From positions 1 through 16,434 of the forward strand of contig JAUIEM010000222.1 of the NCBI GenBank assembly GCA_030428695.1: a DNA stretch of 16,434 nucleotides. Reading direction: 5' to 3'. How positions within the stretch are numbered: the stretch's first letter is position 1; every line of letters begins with the position of its first letter. Below the pieces are notes generated by a model that saw only the letters and a list, made by a program, of their open reading frames with translations, was not told where the DNA came from and searched no databases. The DNA is from a bacterium. Its GTDB lineage: Bacteria; Planctomycetota; J058; JAJDCP01. The position numbers were made by a program, and so were the translations under genes. Shown in pieces: positions 1 through 5,518 of this stretch.

Positions 1-37
1 GGACGGGACTTGTCCGGATTATAGCAACCGCGCCGTG

Positions 38-76
38 GACGTCTCTGCTTGTTCCCAGAGAGCAGATGTCGACGTC
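38..76. promoter_or_regulatory. interrupted dyad, possible upstream activator site
   Basis: GACGTC followed by TCTGCT (38-49) is mirrored by AGCAGA, four extra bases and GACGTC (61-76). The result is an inverted repeat of two 6-bp blocks with an 11-base centre. It lies about 100-140 bases upstream of the sigma-54 promoter at 179-194, where sigma-54 enhancer-binding proteins typically bind. The dyad is seen directly; its role as an activator site is inferred from position only, and chance is possible. Confidence 0.3.
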
Positions 77-178
77 CCCAGGACTGTCTAAATTCCGCGG
101 ACAGGTGTCAACGACAGCCGGACGGAATCTTCGCGGTCGAATTCCCGAGTCCCCGCCTTCCGCCGGACCTTCCCTCCC

Positions 179-194
179 TGGCACGGCGACTGCT
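179..194 (+). promoter_or_regulatory. sigma-54 (RpoN) -24/-12 promoter
   Basis: The sequence TGGCACG, four bases, then CTGCT matches the sigma-54 consensus TGGCACG-N4-TTGCW at all but one position. The invariant GG (180-181) and GC (192-193) are separated by exactly 10 bases, as required. Transcription would start near 205, giving an untranslated leader of about 28 bases that includes the Shine-Dalgarno site at 218-225. Pilin genes in Pseudomonas and Myxococcus are classic sigma-54 targets, which fits the downstream gene. Confidence 0.68.
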
Positions 195-232
195 ACAGGT
201 CGACCGACGCCGTCTCCAGGAGGACCATACCC

Positions 233-1786
233 ATGGCACACGTCCGCTCCCTCACCCTCATCGAGTTGATGCTCAGCCTCATCATCGCGGGCCTGCTGGC
301 GGTCAGCGCCCTGCTCAGCCTGTCGGGCTCGAGCGACGAGGCGGGGCGCGCCTTCGTCCAGGACCTGCAGGCCCGCCTGCAGGCCGAGCTCGACGTCGCC
401 TGGGCGCGCGCGGTCCAACAGTCCGCGCGGCTCGAGCTCGACTGGAGCGCGCCGGCGCTGCACCGCCGGGCCGTGCCGGCGTCCGTCCCCGCGCGCGGCG
501 CGGTCAAGCAGGCAAACCTCGGCGCCGGCACCGTCGACTGGCGGCTCGCCCGCGCCGCCTACGAAGGCTGCCAGCGGCTCGCGCCCGGCTACAAGCAGCA
601 CGGCCTCGCGGCGATCCTGACCGAGCGCGGCTTGACCGCGGCCACCCTCGACCAGGGCAGCGAGGTCTTCGACGACCCGGCGGAGGTGTGCGTCGTGCTG
701 TTCGACGCCATCGGCCAGGGCCTGCCGGGCATCGAGGAGGCGTTCTCCGAGCTGCGCCCGGTGCGCAGCGTGCCGCTCGGCAGCCCGCCCACGCTCGGCA
801 GCGACCAACTGGTCCTGCGGCTGCGCCTGGTCGGCGAAGACCTGCGCCTCGAGCCCGTGTCCTTCGGCAGCGGGCCCCTGCGCCGACTGCTGGCCGAGGC
901 GGTACAGGAGCACTCCGCCCTGCGCTACGCCCTGACGATGCAGCACTTCCGCGCCCTCGGCGGGAGCGTCCCGAGCTTCCGCCAGGCCGACTTCGACGTC
1001 GGCTCCCACGACCTCGGCCGGGGCAACTTCCTCGACTACGTCGACTCGTACCGGTTCTGGCAGCAGCATCCGCCGATGCTCTCGGCGAAGGATGGCTACG
1101 CGCTGCTCCTCTCCGCCGAGGGCGACCCACGGGTCGCGGCCCTGCGAGCCGATCTCGGGATCCCGCCGGGGGAGAAGCCGATCTTCGCCGCGAGCGCCGC
1201 CGGGCTGAGCGAGCGGCGCGCGGAGACGGTGGACGAGCGCGGCCACCTCGTGCACGCGGTCGAGACCCTCGACGACCAGGGCAACGTGCTGCACCGCCGG
1301 ACGATCACCGATGTCGGCCTGTACTCGATCGTCGACGAGGAGGCCTGGGCCTGGGACCTGCTCGGCTCGGGTCGCAGCTGGCGGACCGAGGAGCAGCGAC
1401 GGGTGTACGACAAGGCCGGGCGGGAGATCGGGCGGATGGGCAGCTCGATCGACCCCTTCACCGGCAGCTGGCGCGCCGACTACCGCCACCGCAACGGCTT
1501 CGACGCAGGGGGCGCCCTCAGCGAGTGGAACAGGGAGTACGTCTCCAGCCACGGAACCTATGTACGTCAGGGCACGAGCGTCGCTGGAACCTGGACCGAG
1601 CGGCGGGTTCTGGCCGCGCCGGACGGGACGATTCTGGTACAGGGATGGGAACGAACGGGGCCGGGTGTCGCCCGGGAAGAGATGATCTTTTTCGACCGCG
1701 AGGGGGTTCCGATGTTTCCTCCGGAAAACCTGCTACAATGGAGTCAAGCCTGGGAGGCAGAAGAGGATGCGCCCACTTCGCAGTGA
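233..1786 (+). CDS. large protein with type IV pilin-like N-terminus
   Basis: The start is fixed by AGGAGGAC at 218-225, seven bases before the ATG. The N-terminus reads VRSLTLIELMLSLIIAGLL: a short basic leader, then a hydrophobic helix (about residues 7-27) with Glu at +5 if cleavage is after Ser6. This is the prepilin peptidase (class III) pattern, but -1 is Ser instead of Gly and +1 is Leu instead of Phe. At 517 residues it is far longer than ordinary pilins. From about residue 326 the sequence is rich in charged beta-type units such as DERGHLV, DDQGNVL and YDKAGREIG, resembling YD/RHS-like or YwqK-like repeats. Inference: an inner-membrane-anchored or fibre-incorporated minor (pseudo)pilin carrying a large extracellular domain. 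The sigma-54 promoter in front and the exported vWA gene 82 bases behind support a surface role. The function of the C-terminal part is unknown. Confidence 0.8.
   Translation: MAHVRSLTLIELMLSLIIAGLLAVSALLSLSGSSDEAGRAFVQDLQARLQAELDVAWARAVQQSARLELDWSAPALHRRAVPASVPARGAVKQANLGAGTVDWRLARAAYEGCQRLAPGYKQHGLAAILTERGLTAATLDQGSEVFDDPAEVCVVLFDAIGQGLPGIEEAFSELRPVRSVPLGSPPTLGSDQLVLRLRLVGEDLRLEPVSFGSGPLRRLLAEAVQEHSALRYALTMQHFRALGGSVPSFRQADFDVGSHDLGRGNFLDYVDSYRFWQQHPPMLSAKDGYALLLSAEGDPRVAALRADLGIPPGEKPIFAASAAGLSERRAETVDERGHLVHAVETLDDQGNVLHRRTITDVGLYSIVDEEAWAWDLLGSGRSWRTEEQRRVYDKAGREIGRMGSSIDPFTGSWRADYRHRNGFDAGGALSEWNREYVSSHGTYVRQGTSVAGTWTERRVLAAPDGTILVQGWERTGPGVAREEMIFFDREGVPMFPPENLLQWSQAWEAEEDAPTSQ
1731..1739 (+). 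promoter_or_regulatory. possible extended -10 promoter for the vWA gene
   Basis: TGCTACAAT matches an extended -10 element (TGnTAtAAT) near the 3' end of the pilin-like gene, about 130 bases before the vWA start codon. No good -35 hexamer is visible at 15-18 bases, so this is a weak call. It would give the vWA gene its own promoter in addition to sigma-54 read-through. Confidence 0.3.
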
Positions 1787-1788
1787 CG

Positions 1789-1837
1789 GGAAAACTTTCT
1801 TATGTTTTCCGCAGGACGGGGCAGAGTCGATCCGTCC
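1789..1837 (+). promoter_or_regulatory. two small hairpins in the leader of the vWA gene
   Basis: GGAAAAC (1789-1795) pairs with GTTTTCC (1804-1810) around an 8-base loop. Immediately after, GGACGG (1814-1819) pairs with CCGTCC (1832-1837) around 12 bases. Neither is followed by a T tract, so they are not good terminators. They may stabilise or separate the two cistrons or fold in the vWA leader; the role is inferred. Confidence 0.35.
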
Positions 1838-1868
1838 CACTCCCAGACGAGAAATGAGGAGTTGAGAA

Positions 1869-2678
1869 ATGAGTAAGTGGTGGGTTCTGTTCCTGGTTCT
1901 GGGACTGGCCGCAGGCGCTATGGCGCAGGGCACCCAGACTGGTGGTAACAGCGGCGGTTCGACCGGCCAGGGATACAAGGTGAACGAAGGTCTCGACCTG
2001 TCCTTCGGTCACGAGCAGAAGGGTGGCGACCTCTACGATCCCAGTGAGGAAGAAGAAGAGGAAGAGGAAGGTCCCGAGGATCCGCCCGAGCCCCCCGAGC
2101 TCTACGGCGAAGAGATCCCCGTCGAGACCGCCGAGATCGTCTACATCATCGACCGTTCCTGCAGCATGCAGTCTGGCTACCAGACCTTCATCAACGAGAA
2201 CGGCCAGCAGGTGTCCGGTTACCGCATGGACCGTGCGAAGTCCGAGGTGATCAGCTCGGTCAACGCCCTGAGCAGCAACTTCAAGTTCGACATCGTCGCT
2301 TTCGACTGCGCCAAGTCCTACTGCTTCGGCACGACCATGGACGCCACCGAAGGCAACAAGATCTCCGGCGCTGGCTGGACCGCTGGCCTGAGCCCGACCG
2401 GCGCGACCGGCACCGGCCCGACCTGCGCCTGGGCCCTCGGCAACTACGGTGACTGCCGCACCTTCGTGCTGGTCACCGACGGTGGTCCGAACTGCATGGA
2501 CAGCTCCGGCTGGAGCTCGGGTTCCTGGCAGCAGCACGCCGCCATGATCTCTGGCGCCAACGGCGACGGCGACGTGATCCACGTGATCCTGATCAGCCCG
2601 AGCTACGCTGACATGATCTCCTTCGGCCAGGCTGTCTCCAGCCAGAACGGCCCGGGCCAGCTGACGATCGTCAACTGA
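1869..2678 (+). CDS. exported von Willebrand factor A (MIDAS) domain protein
   Basis: GAGGAG at 1856-1861 sits seven bases before this ATG. Residues 1-19 form a signal peptide (hydrophobic core, cleavage after AMA). Residues 20-57 are Gly/Thr-rich, and residues 60-67 are eight consecutive Glu followed by a Pro/Glu segment. The vWA domain spans about residues 86-260. The metal-ion-dependent adhesion site is complete: DRSCS (D95, S97, S99), a Thr in the 177-182 loop and D204 in LVTDGG. All six cysteines lie inside the vWA domain, suggesting disulfides in the periplasm or outside the cell. No C-terminal anchor or sorting signal is seen. Unlike its neighbours it uses many GGT and GCT codons, as a highly expressed gene may. 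Known for the family: vWA domains bind protein partners through Mg2+. Inference: a secreted adhesion or assembly partner of the pilin-like protein. The exact partner is unknown. Confidence 0.88.
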   Translation: MSKWWVLFLVLGLAAGAMAQGTQTGGNSGGSTGQGYKVNEGLDLSFGHEQKGGDLYDPSEEEEEEEEGPEDPPEPPELYGEEIPVETAEIVYIIDRSCSMQSGYQTFINENGQQVSGYRMDRAKSEVISSVNALSSNFKFDIVAFDCAKSYCFGTTMDATEGNKISGAGWTAGLSPTGATGTGPTCAWALGNYGDCRTFVLVTDGGPNCMDSSGWSSGSWQQHAAMISGANGDGDVIHVILISPSYADMISFGQAVSSQNGPGQLTIVN

Positions 2679-2702
2679 GACCTCGCGACCGCGATCCTTC
2701 GC

Positions 2703-2735
2703 GACCCGGCACACGCCGGGTCGTGTTGTTTTGTT
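2703..2735 (+). terminator. intrinsic terminator after the vWA gene
   Basis: GACCCGGC (2703-2710) and GCCGGGTC (2715-2722) form a perfect 8-bp stem around ACAC. They are followed by GTGTTGTTTTGTT, a T-rich tail. It starts 24 bases after the vWA stop codon and closes the pilin/vWA unit. Confidence 0.8.
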
Positions 2736-2759
2736 GGCCGGCCTCCCGGGGAGGCTCCG

Positions 2760-3035
2760 ATGGACCTTGAGGCAGCGCGGAAGGCTCTGTGCCGGCGCGC
2801 GATCGTGCTGGATATCGGCGGCTTCCGTCCGCCGGACGATCCCCTCGCGAGCTGGTTCGGGCGCGTCACCCTCGCCGCCGAAGGGGAGGGCTGGCCGACT
2901 TTGCCCCCGACCGTCGACTACCCCTATCGGGAGGATGCCTCAACGAGACGCTCTCGTGCTGCGACCCCGGCAACAATCACAGCGGTCATGCAGATCGAGG
3001 CGACGAACACGTACTCCGCGATGACGATGTCCTGA
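2760..3035 (+). pseudogene. short ORF, possibly a truncated N-terminal gene fragment
   Basis: GGGGAGG (2748-2754) lies five bases before this ATG, so a real gene once started here. The first ~50 residues read like an authentic protein (MDLEAARKALCRRAIVLDIG, then RPPDDPLASWFGRV and a GEGWP segment). That pattern loosely recalls the N-terminus of DUF1963/YwqG-like proteins, which have a 'D-x-L-x-S-x-F-G...W-P' opening; this is a memory-based impression, not a search result. After about residue 52 the sequence becomes low-complexity Arg/Thr/Ala and ends at 91 residues, much shorter than that family. Neither other plus-strand frame restores a convincing continuation. I interpret it as a gene truncated by deletion or insertion, with repeat-bearing DNA following. 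It could instead be a genuine small protein. Confidence 0.38.
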
Positions 3036-3464
3036 TTCGCTACCCACTCAAGCCCTTTGTCATCTACATATACGCGCGTGCGAATGCAGGCGTACTTCAA
3101 GACCTTCGGTGTTCCACATGATGAACTTGAGATCAAGGGAATGCCCTCAACCAGTCCTTTCCCGGTCCGGCGGGCGGGGGTAAACCCCGCCCCTACCCCC
3201 GGAAAAGCGCACACACCGAGGTAGGGGAGGGGTTCACCCCCTCCCGCCGTCCGTTCTGGGAACAACTTCCCATCACGGGCAAGAACTCTCTCTACGGACG
3301 AAAACAAGAGCCAAGCGAGTTGCGCGTTCTCGAGCGAGGAGAGCCCGCCTGCGACCCCCGCGGGTGAGCATGAGGAAGAGGCTCCCCTCGTTGCTGCTCA
3401 CCGGCGCCAGCCAACGAGCAGCACTCCCGACTGGCCACGGACTGGCTGATCACCAACCCGAGCC
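3036..3464. other. gene-free region with lower-GC patch and repeats
   Basis: No convincing coding sequence is seen here. About 3030-3150 is visibly less GC-rich than the surroundings and may be remnant or transferred DNA. The paired palindromic repeat lies at 3169-3248. Further on, TGCTGCTC (3392-3399) and GAGCAGCA (3416-3423) form an 8-bp inverted repeat with a 16-base loop, downstream of the HNH gene on its strand and without a T tract. The minus-strand frame at 2924-3307 runs through the palindromes and is probably not a gene. Confidence 0.5.
3169..3248. repeat. paired palindromic (REP/BIME-like) element
   Basis: Two 28-base arms in inverted orientation (3169-3196 and 3221-3248) match at 25 of 28 positions and are separated by 24 bases. 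Each arm is also a hairpin: GGGCGGGG/CCCCGCCC (3172-3179 with 3185-3192) on the left and GGGAGGGG/CCCCTCCC (3225-3232 with 3238-3245) on the right, both perfect 8-bp stems with 5-base loops. Two of the three arm differences are the two sides of one base pair (C:G against A:T), so pairing is preserved. The third is in the loop. This resembles REP-type palindromes arranged as a BIME pair. Confidence 0.78.
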
Positions 3465-4022
3465 TCAGGCCGAGCCCTTGAGGAACGAGCTCCAGCTCGT
3501 GTGCCCCTCGAGCAGGGCGGTCCAGTGGGGACGGCGCGGACGCCGCTTGAGCCGCGGCACGCGGTCGCCGGGCAGGCCGTCGCCCTTCTTCACGTTGCAA
3601 CGCCCGCAGGCGGTGACGCAGTTCTCCCAGTTGGTCTTCCCCCCGCGGCTGCGCGGCAGCACGTGGTCGATGGTCAGCCCGGACAGGCCGGGCTTGCAGC
3701 CGCAGTAGACACAGGCGTGCCCGTCGCGGCGGAAGACCGCCCGGCGGCTGAAGCGGATCGCGAGCGGGACGTGCCGCGCCTGGCGGCTGAGGACGATCAC
3801 CTCGGGCCTGTCGAAGGCGAAGCACACCGCCCGGATCCGCGGCACGCTGGCCCGCGGCGGGCGCTGCGCCCAGGCGGGCAGGGAGAAGGTGCCGTAGGTC
3901 TCGGTGCAGACGATGGCGGCGCGCTCGACGGCGACCAGACCGATCGCCTTCCGGGCGCGGACCACCCCGATCGGATGCCAGCTGCGGTTCAAGACGAGCA
4001 CACTGTCAGCGAGTCCTGGCAC
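3465..4022 (-). CDS. HNH endonuclease family protein
   Basis: The reading frame is open to 4100, but I choose GTG at 4022: GGAGG (4031-4035 on the plus strand, read in reverse) lies eight bases upstream, and family members begin close to the conserved VLVLNRSWHPIGV segment. The product has 185 residues. The N-terminal ~95 residues carry that segment and the FSRRAVFRRDG lead-in. The HNH/beta-beta-alpha metal core follows: CVYC (C104, C107), LTIDH (D119, H120), PRSRGGKTNWENCVTAC and CGRCN (C139, C142, N143). Two CxxC pairs probably bind a structural zinc. This small HNH family is widespread in bacteria as a stand-alone protein; its substrate is generally not established. The gene is alone on its strand, with the 157-bp palindrome upstream of it. 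No restriction methylase or phage gene is adjacent. Confidence 0.88.
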   Translation of the reverse strand: MPGLADSVLVLNRSWHPIGVVRARKAIGLVAVERAAIVCTETYGTFSLPAWAQRPPRASVPRIRAVCFAFDRPEVIVLSRQARHVPLAIRFSRRAVFRRDGHACVYCGCKPGLSGLTIDHVLPRSRGGKTNWENCVTACGRCNVKKGDGLPGDRVPRLKRRPRRPHWTALLEGHTSWSSFLKGSA

Positions 4023-4406
4023 GGCTCCTCCCTCCGACGGCGTCTCCAGGCGGGGGATTCCGCCCGCGGTTGACGGGCGTTCACGTGCGAACGCCGCCAC
4101 ACCCGCCTGCGCGGCCGGGTGCGGGCTTAGGGCCCGGAAAAGAAGAAGTCAGGCATTCGGGCGCGCCTGCGGCGTAATTGTGGCACTTGCCTCACTCCGA
4201 ATAACACCGGTATGCGTCATTCGCCAAGCACCACAATTCCTGCCGCATCCGCACCCTCGGTGCTCGACTTCTTCTCTTCCGGGCCCTTATTCTGAACGTG
4301 TCGCGTAGCGGTGTGAAGGAGAAACCGGGCGGAGGGCCGGGGAGGCGCCTCGGAGGGGACGGGACGCGGAAGCGCGTGGGCTCGAAACCACGCCCCGCGA
4401 AGGCGC
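4023..4406. other. intergenic region dominated by a long palindrome
   Basis: This gap separates two minus-strand genes. It contains the 157-bp palindrome (4130-4286), with about 120 bases on the wHTH-gene side and about 107 on the HNH-gene side. Near the wHTH stop codon GCGTGG (4374-4379) pairs with CCACGC (4388-4393), and GAGGCGCCTC is a 10-base palindrome close by. Neither has a T tract, so termination of the wHTH gene is uncertain. No small ORF stands out. Confidence 0.5.
4130..4286. repeat. 157-bp imperfect palindrome (MITE-like or structured RNA)
   Basis: The region folds back on itself along its full length. The ends are near-identical inverted repeats: 4129-4150 and 4266-4287 match at 21 of 22 positions and begin GGGCCCGGAA. 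Further in, AATTGTGG (4176-4183) pairs with CCACAATT (4231-4238), CTTG with CAAG, TGCGGC-type segments pair, and CGAAT (4198-4202) pairs with ATTCG (4219-4223). The symmetry axis falls on ACCGGT (4206-4211). By hand the outer ~60 columns match at about 48 positions. The trinucleotide TTA flanks both ends (4127-4129 and 4287-4289), possibly a target-site duplication. There is no ORF inside. Options are a miniature inverted-repeat transposable element, a large RNA hairpin or a dispersed intergenic repeat. Confidence 0.8.
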
Positions 4407-5147
4407 TCAGCTGCCCTTCATGCCCTTGACGAGGTTCGCGCCCTTGTCGGTCAAGGTGTACTTGTCCTTGCTGAGCTTGGCGGTCCCGATCTTGGTGTTG
4501 GTCATGTTGTTCAAGAGCAACTTGAGGTTGGCCGGCGGCGGGCCGAAGTGCTTGTCGTACAGCTTCGCGATGTTCGGCGCGTCGATCGGGCCCTTCTCAT
4601 TGATCAAGCAGGCGATGATGTTGGTGGGCTTGGTCGGGTGGTTGTACTTGCTCAGGATCCCCCCGCGCTTCCCCTTCTGCCGTTTGACTTCCGCGACGGG
4701 AAGCTCGCGCAGCGAAGCGCCAGAGACCAGCTTGTCGTAAGCGGCGCGCCCGAGGTCGGTCAGCTCGTAGCGACCACGCCCCGCGCGGTTCAACCAACCC
4801 TTCCCGACGAGGTTTGCCCGGGCGGGCATGCTGAGGGGCGACTCGCCCACCTCTTCGAGAACGGCTTTGAAGTCCGGGATGCGTATCTCTGTGTATTGCA
4901 TCACGTCGGTCAGGTACTTCGCCGCGATCAAGCCGTGGGTTCCACGCTTGGGATTGGATTTACTGTAGAAGTCCGGAAAGCTCACGGTCTCGGTCTCAGC
5001 CTCCGGCACCTCCTCGAGCGTTCCGTCTCCCGGAGCGTCGAGATACATCTGTGTCAGCCGGACAAGTTGTTTCCACGCGACCTCCGGTTCGCCCTCGACA
5101 ACGACGTTCTTGTCGCCTTTTGACACAGACAGCTTGATTGTCCCCAT
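4407..5147 (-). CDS. tandem winged-helix-like protein of unknown function
   Basis: I choose the ATG at 5147: GGAGGAG precedes it by a few bases, and the longer frame to 5240 adds a Cys/Arg-rich, non-protein-like stretch. The product has 246 residues. Residues 1-48 form a small beta/alpha unit (KLSVSKGDKNVVVEGE). An acidic linker follows (EEVPEAETE). Residues 70-143 and 173-246 each look like a winged-helix unit, ending in YELTDLG (127-133) and YTLTDKG (230-236), the typical wing-strand signature of winged-helix proteins. The linker between them (151-172) is strongly basic (KRQKGKRGG). It contains no catalytic motif, signal peptide or membrane segment. Inference: a cytoplasmic nucleic-acid-binding or protein-interaction protein. 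I do not recognise the family. It lies upstream of the HNH gene on the same strand, but the palindrome-bearing gap makes co-transcription uncertain. Confidence 0.75.
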   Translation of the reverse strand: MGTIKLSVSKGDKNVVVEGEPEVAWKQLVRLTQMYLDAPGDGTLEEVPEAETETVSFPDFYSKSNPKRGTHGLIAAKYLTDVMQYTEIRIPDFKAVLEEVGESPLSMPARANLVGKGWLNRAGRGRYELTDLGRAAYDKLVSGASLRELPVAEVKRQKGKRGGILSKYNHPTKPTNIIACLINEKGPIDAPNIAKLYDKHFGPPPANLKLLLNNMTNTKIGTAKLSKDKYTLTDKGANLVKGMKGS

Positions 5148-5170
5148 GGCTCCTCCGATGAATGCAGCGT

Positions 5171-5329
5171 TCAATGAACAATGAAACGGCAATAGAAATC
5201 TAGTTCTTGGCCTCGAACTATGCAAGCAGTTTCTCTCCAACGCTCAGTAACGGCTTTTTGAGCGACTTCATAAGCCTTGCTCGTGTCACGAACCGTCGCC
5301 TTTTTGGATTTGGCGGTTCTTTGCCGCAA
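5171..5329 (-). CDS. possible 52-residue small ORF
   Basis: This frame is open from a TTG codon at 5329 to a TGA ending at 5171, 23 bases before the start of the winged-helix gene. The peptide reads like a protein: a basic start (AKSKKATVRDT), an amphipathic stretch (KAYEVAQKAVTERWRETAC) and an end at FIVH. There is no ATG or GTG and no good ribosome-binding site, and an in-frame TAG lies just upstream. It could be a short leader gene, the 3' remnant of a deleted gene or chance. The low GC of the stretch favours a remnant. Confidence 0.25.
   Translation of the reverse strand: MRQRTAKSKKATVRDTSKAYEVAQKAVTERWRETACIVRGQELDFYCRFIVH
5197..5225 (-). promoter_or_regulatory. weak sigma-70-type promoter candidate for the winged-helix gene
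   Basis: Read on the minus strand, TTGCAT (5225-5220) and TAGATT (5202-5197) are separated by exactly 17 bases, with the start codon about 50 bases downstream. The hexamers match the consensus at only 3 and 4 of 6 positions. The site overlaps the candidate 52-residue ORF. Confidence 0.25.
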
Positions 5330-5518
5330 ACGTGCCTAAGGCCAGTGACCTGGAAGGCGCATGGAATCGGGACTTTCGGGCTTTCCCGAGGGGCTTGGCA
5401 GCACTCGCCCCGATCGTATCCGGCATCCGCGCCGCACCGGGTCCACAAATGGCGCGGCGCGCTTTCCTTCGCTTGGGAAATCGGGTAGGGTCGTGGGACA
5501 CTAACGATAGGAGGCGTC

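Larger units (their letters stand above)
5148..5518. other. divergent intergenic region with AT-richer half
   Basis: This gap lies between the minus-strand winged-helix gene and the plus-strand malate dehydrogenase gene. The half near 5160-5340 is clearly lower in GC than the rest of the window. It holds a weak promoter candidate and a possible 52-residue ORF, both on the minus strand. The half at 5340-5518 is GC-rich and carries the malate dehydrogenase ribosome-binding site (AGGAGG at 5509-5514). I cannot identify a convincing promoter for malate dehydrogenase. Confidence 0.45.

Noticed and set aside
49..1857. 602-residue open frame overlapping the pilin-like gene
   Set aside because: Its translation is Arg/Pro/Ala-rich with no domain; it is a high-GC shadow of the frame starting at 233, which has a ribosome-binding site and a pilin motif.
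1800..2714. 304-residue antisense frame over the vWA gene
   Set aside because: Val/Ala/Gly/Asp-rich shadow translation; the plus strand encodes a signal peptide, complete MIDAS and terminator.
2924..3307. 127-residue minus-strand frame with a hydrophobic segment
   Set aside because: It runs straight through the palindromic pair, giving the typical repeat-derived GFTPARR-like peptide, and has no convincing start signal.
4374..4393. T-arm-like hairpin with a TTCGAGC-type loop on the minus strand, suggesting a tRNA remnant
   Set aside because: The loop has 8 bases instead of 7, and no acceptor, D or anticodon arms are found around it.
5395..5422. TTGGCA as -35 or sigma-54 element upstream of mdh
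   Set aside because: No acceptable -10 at 16-18 bases and no GC at the required -12 spacing.
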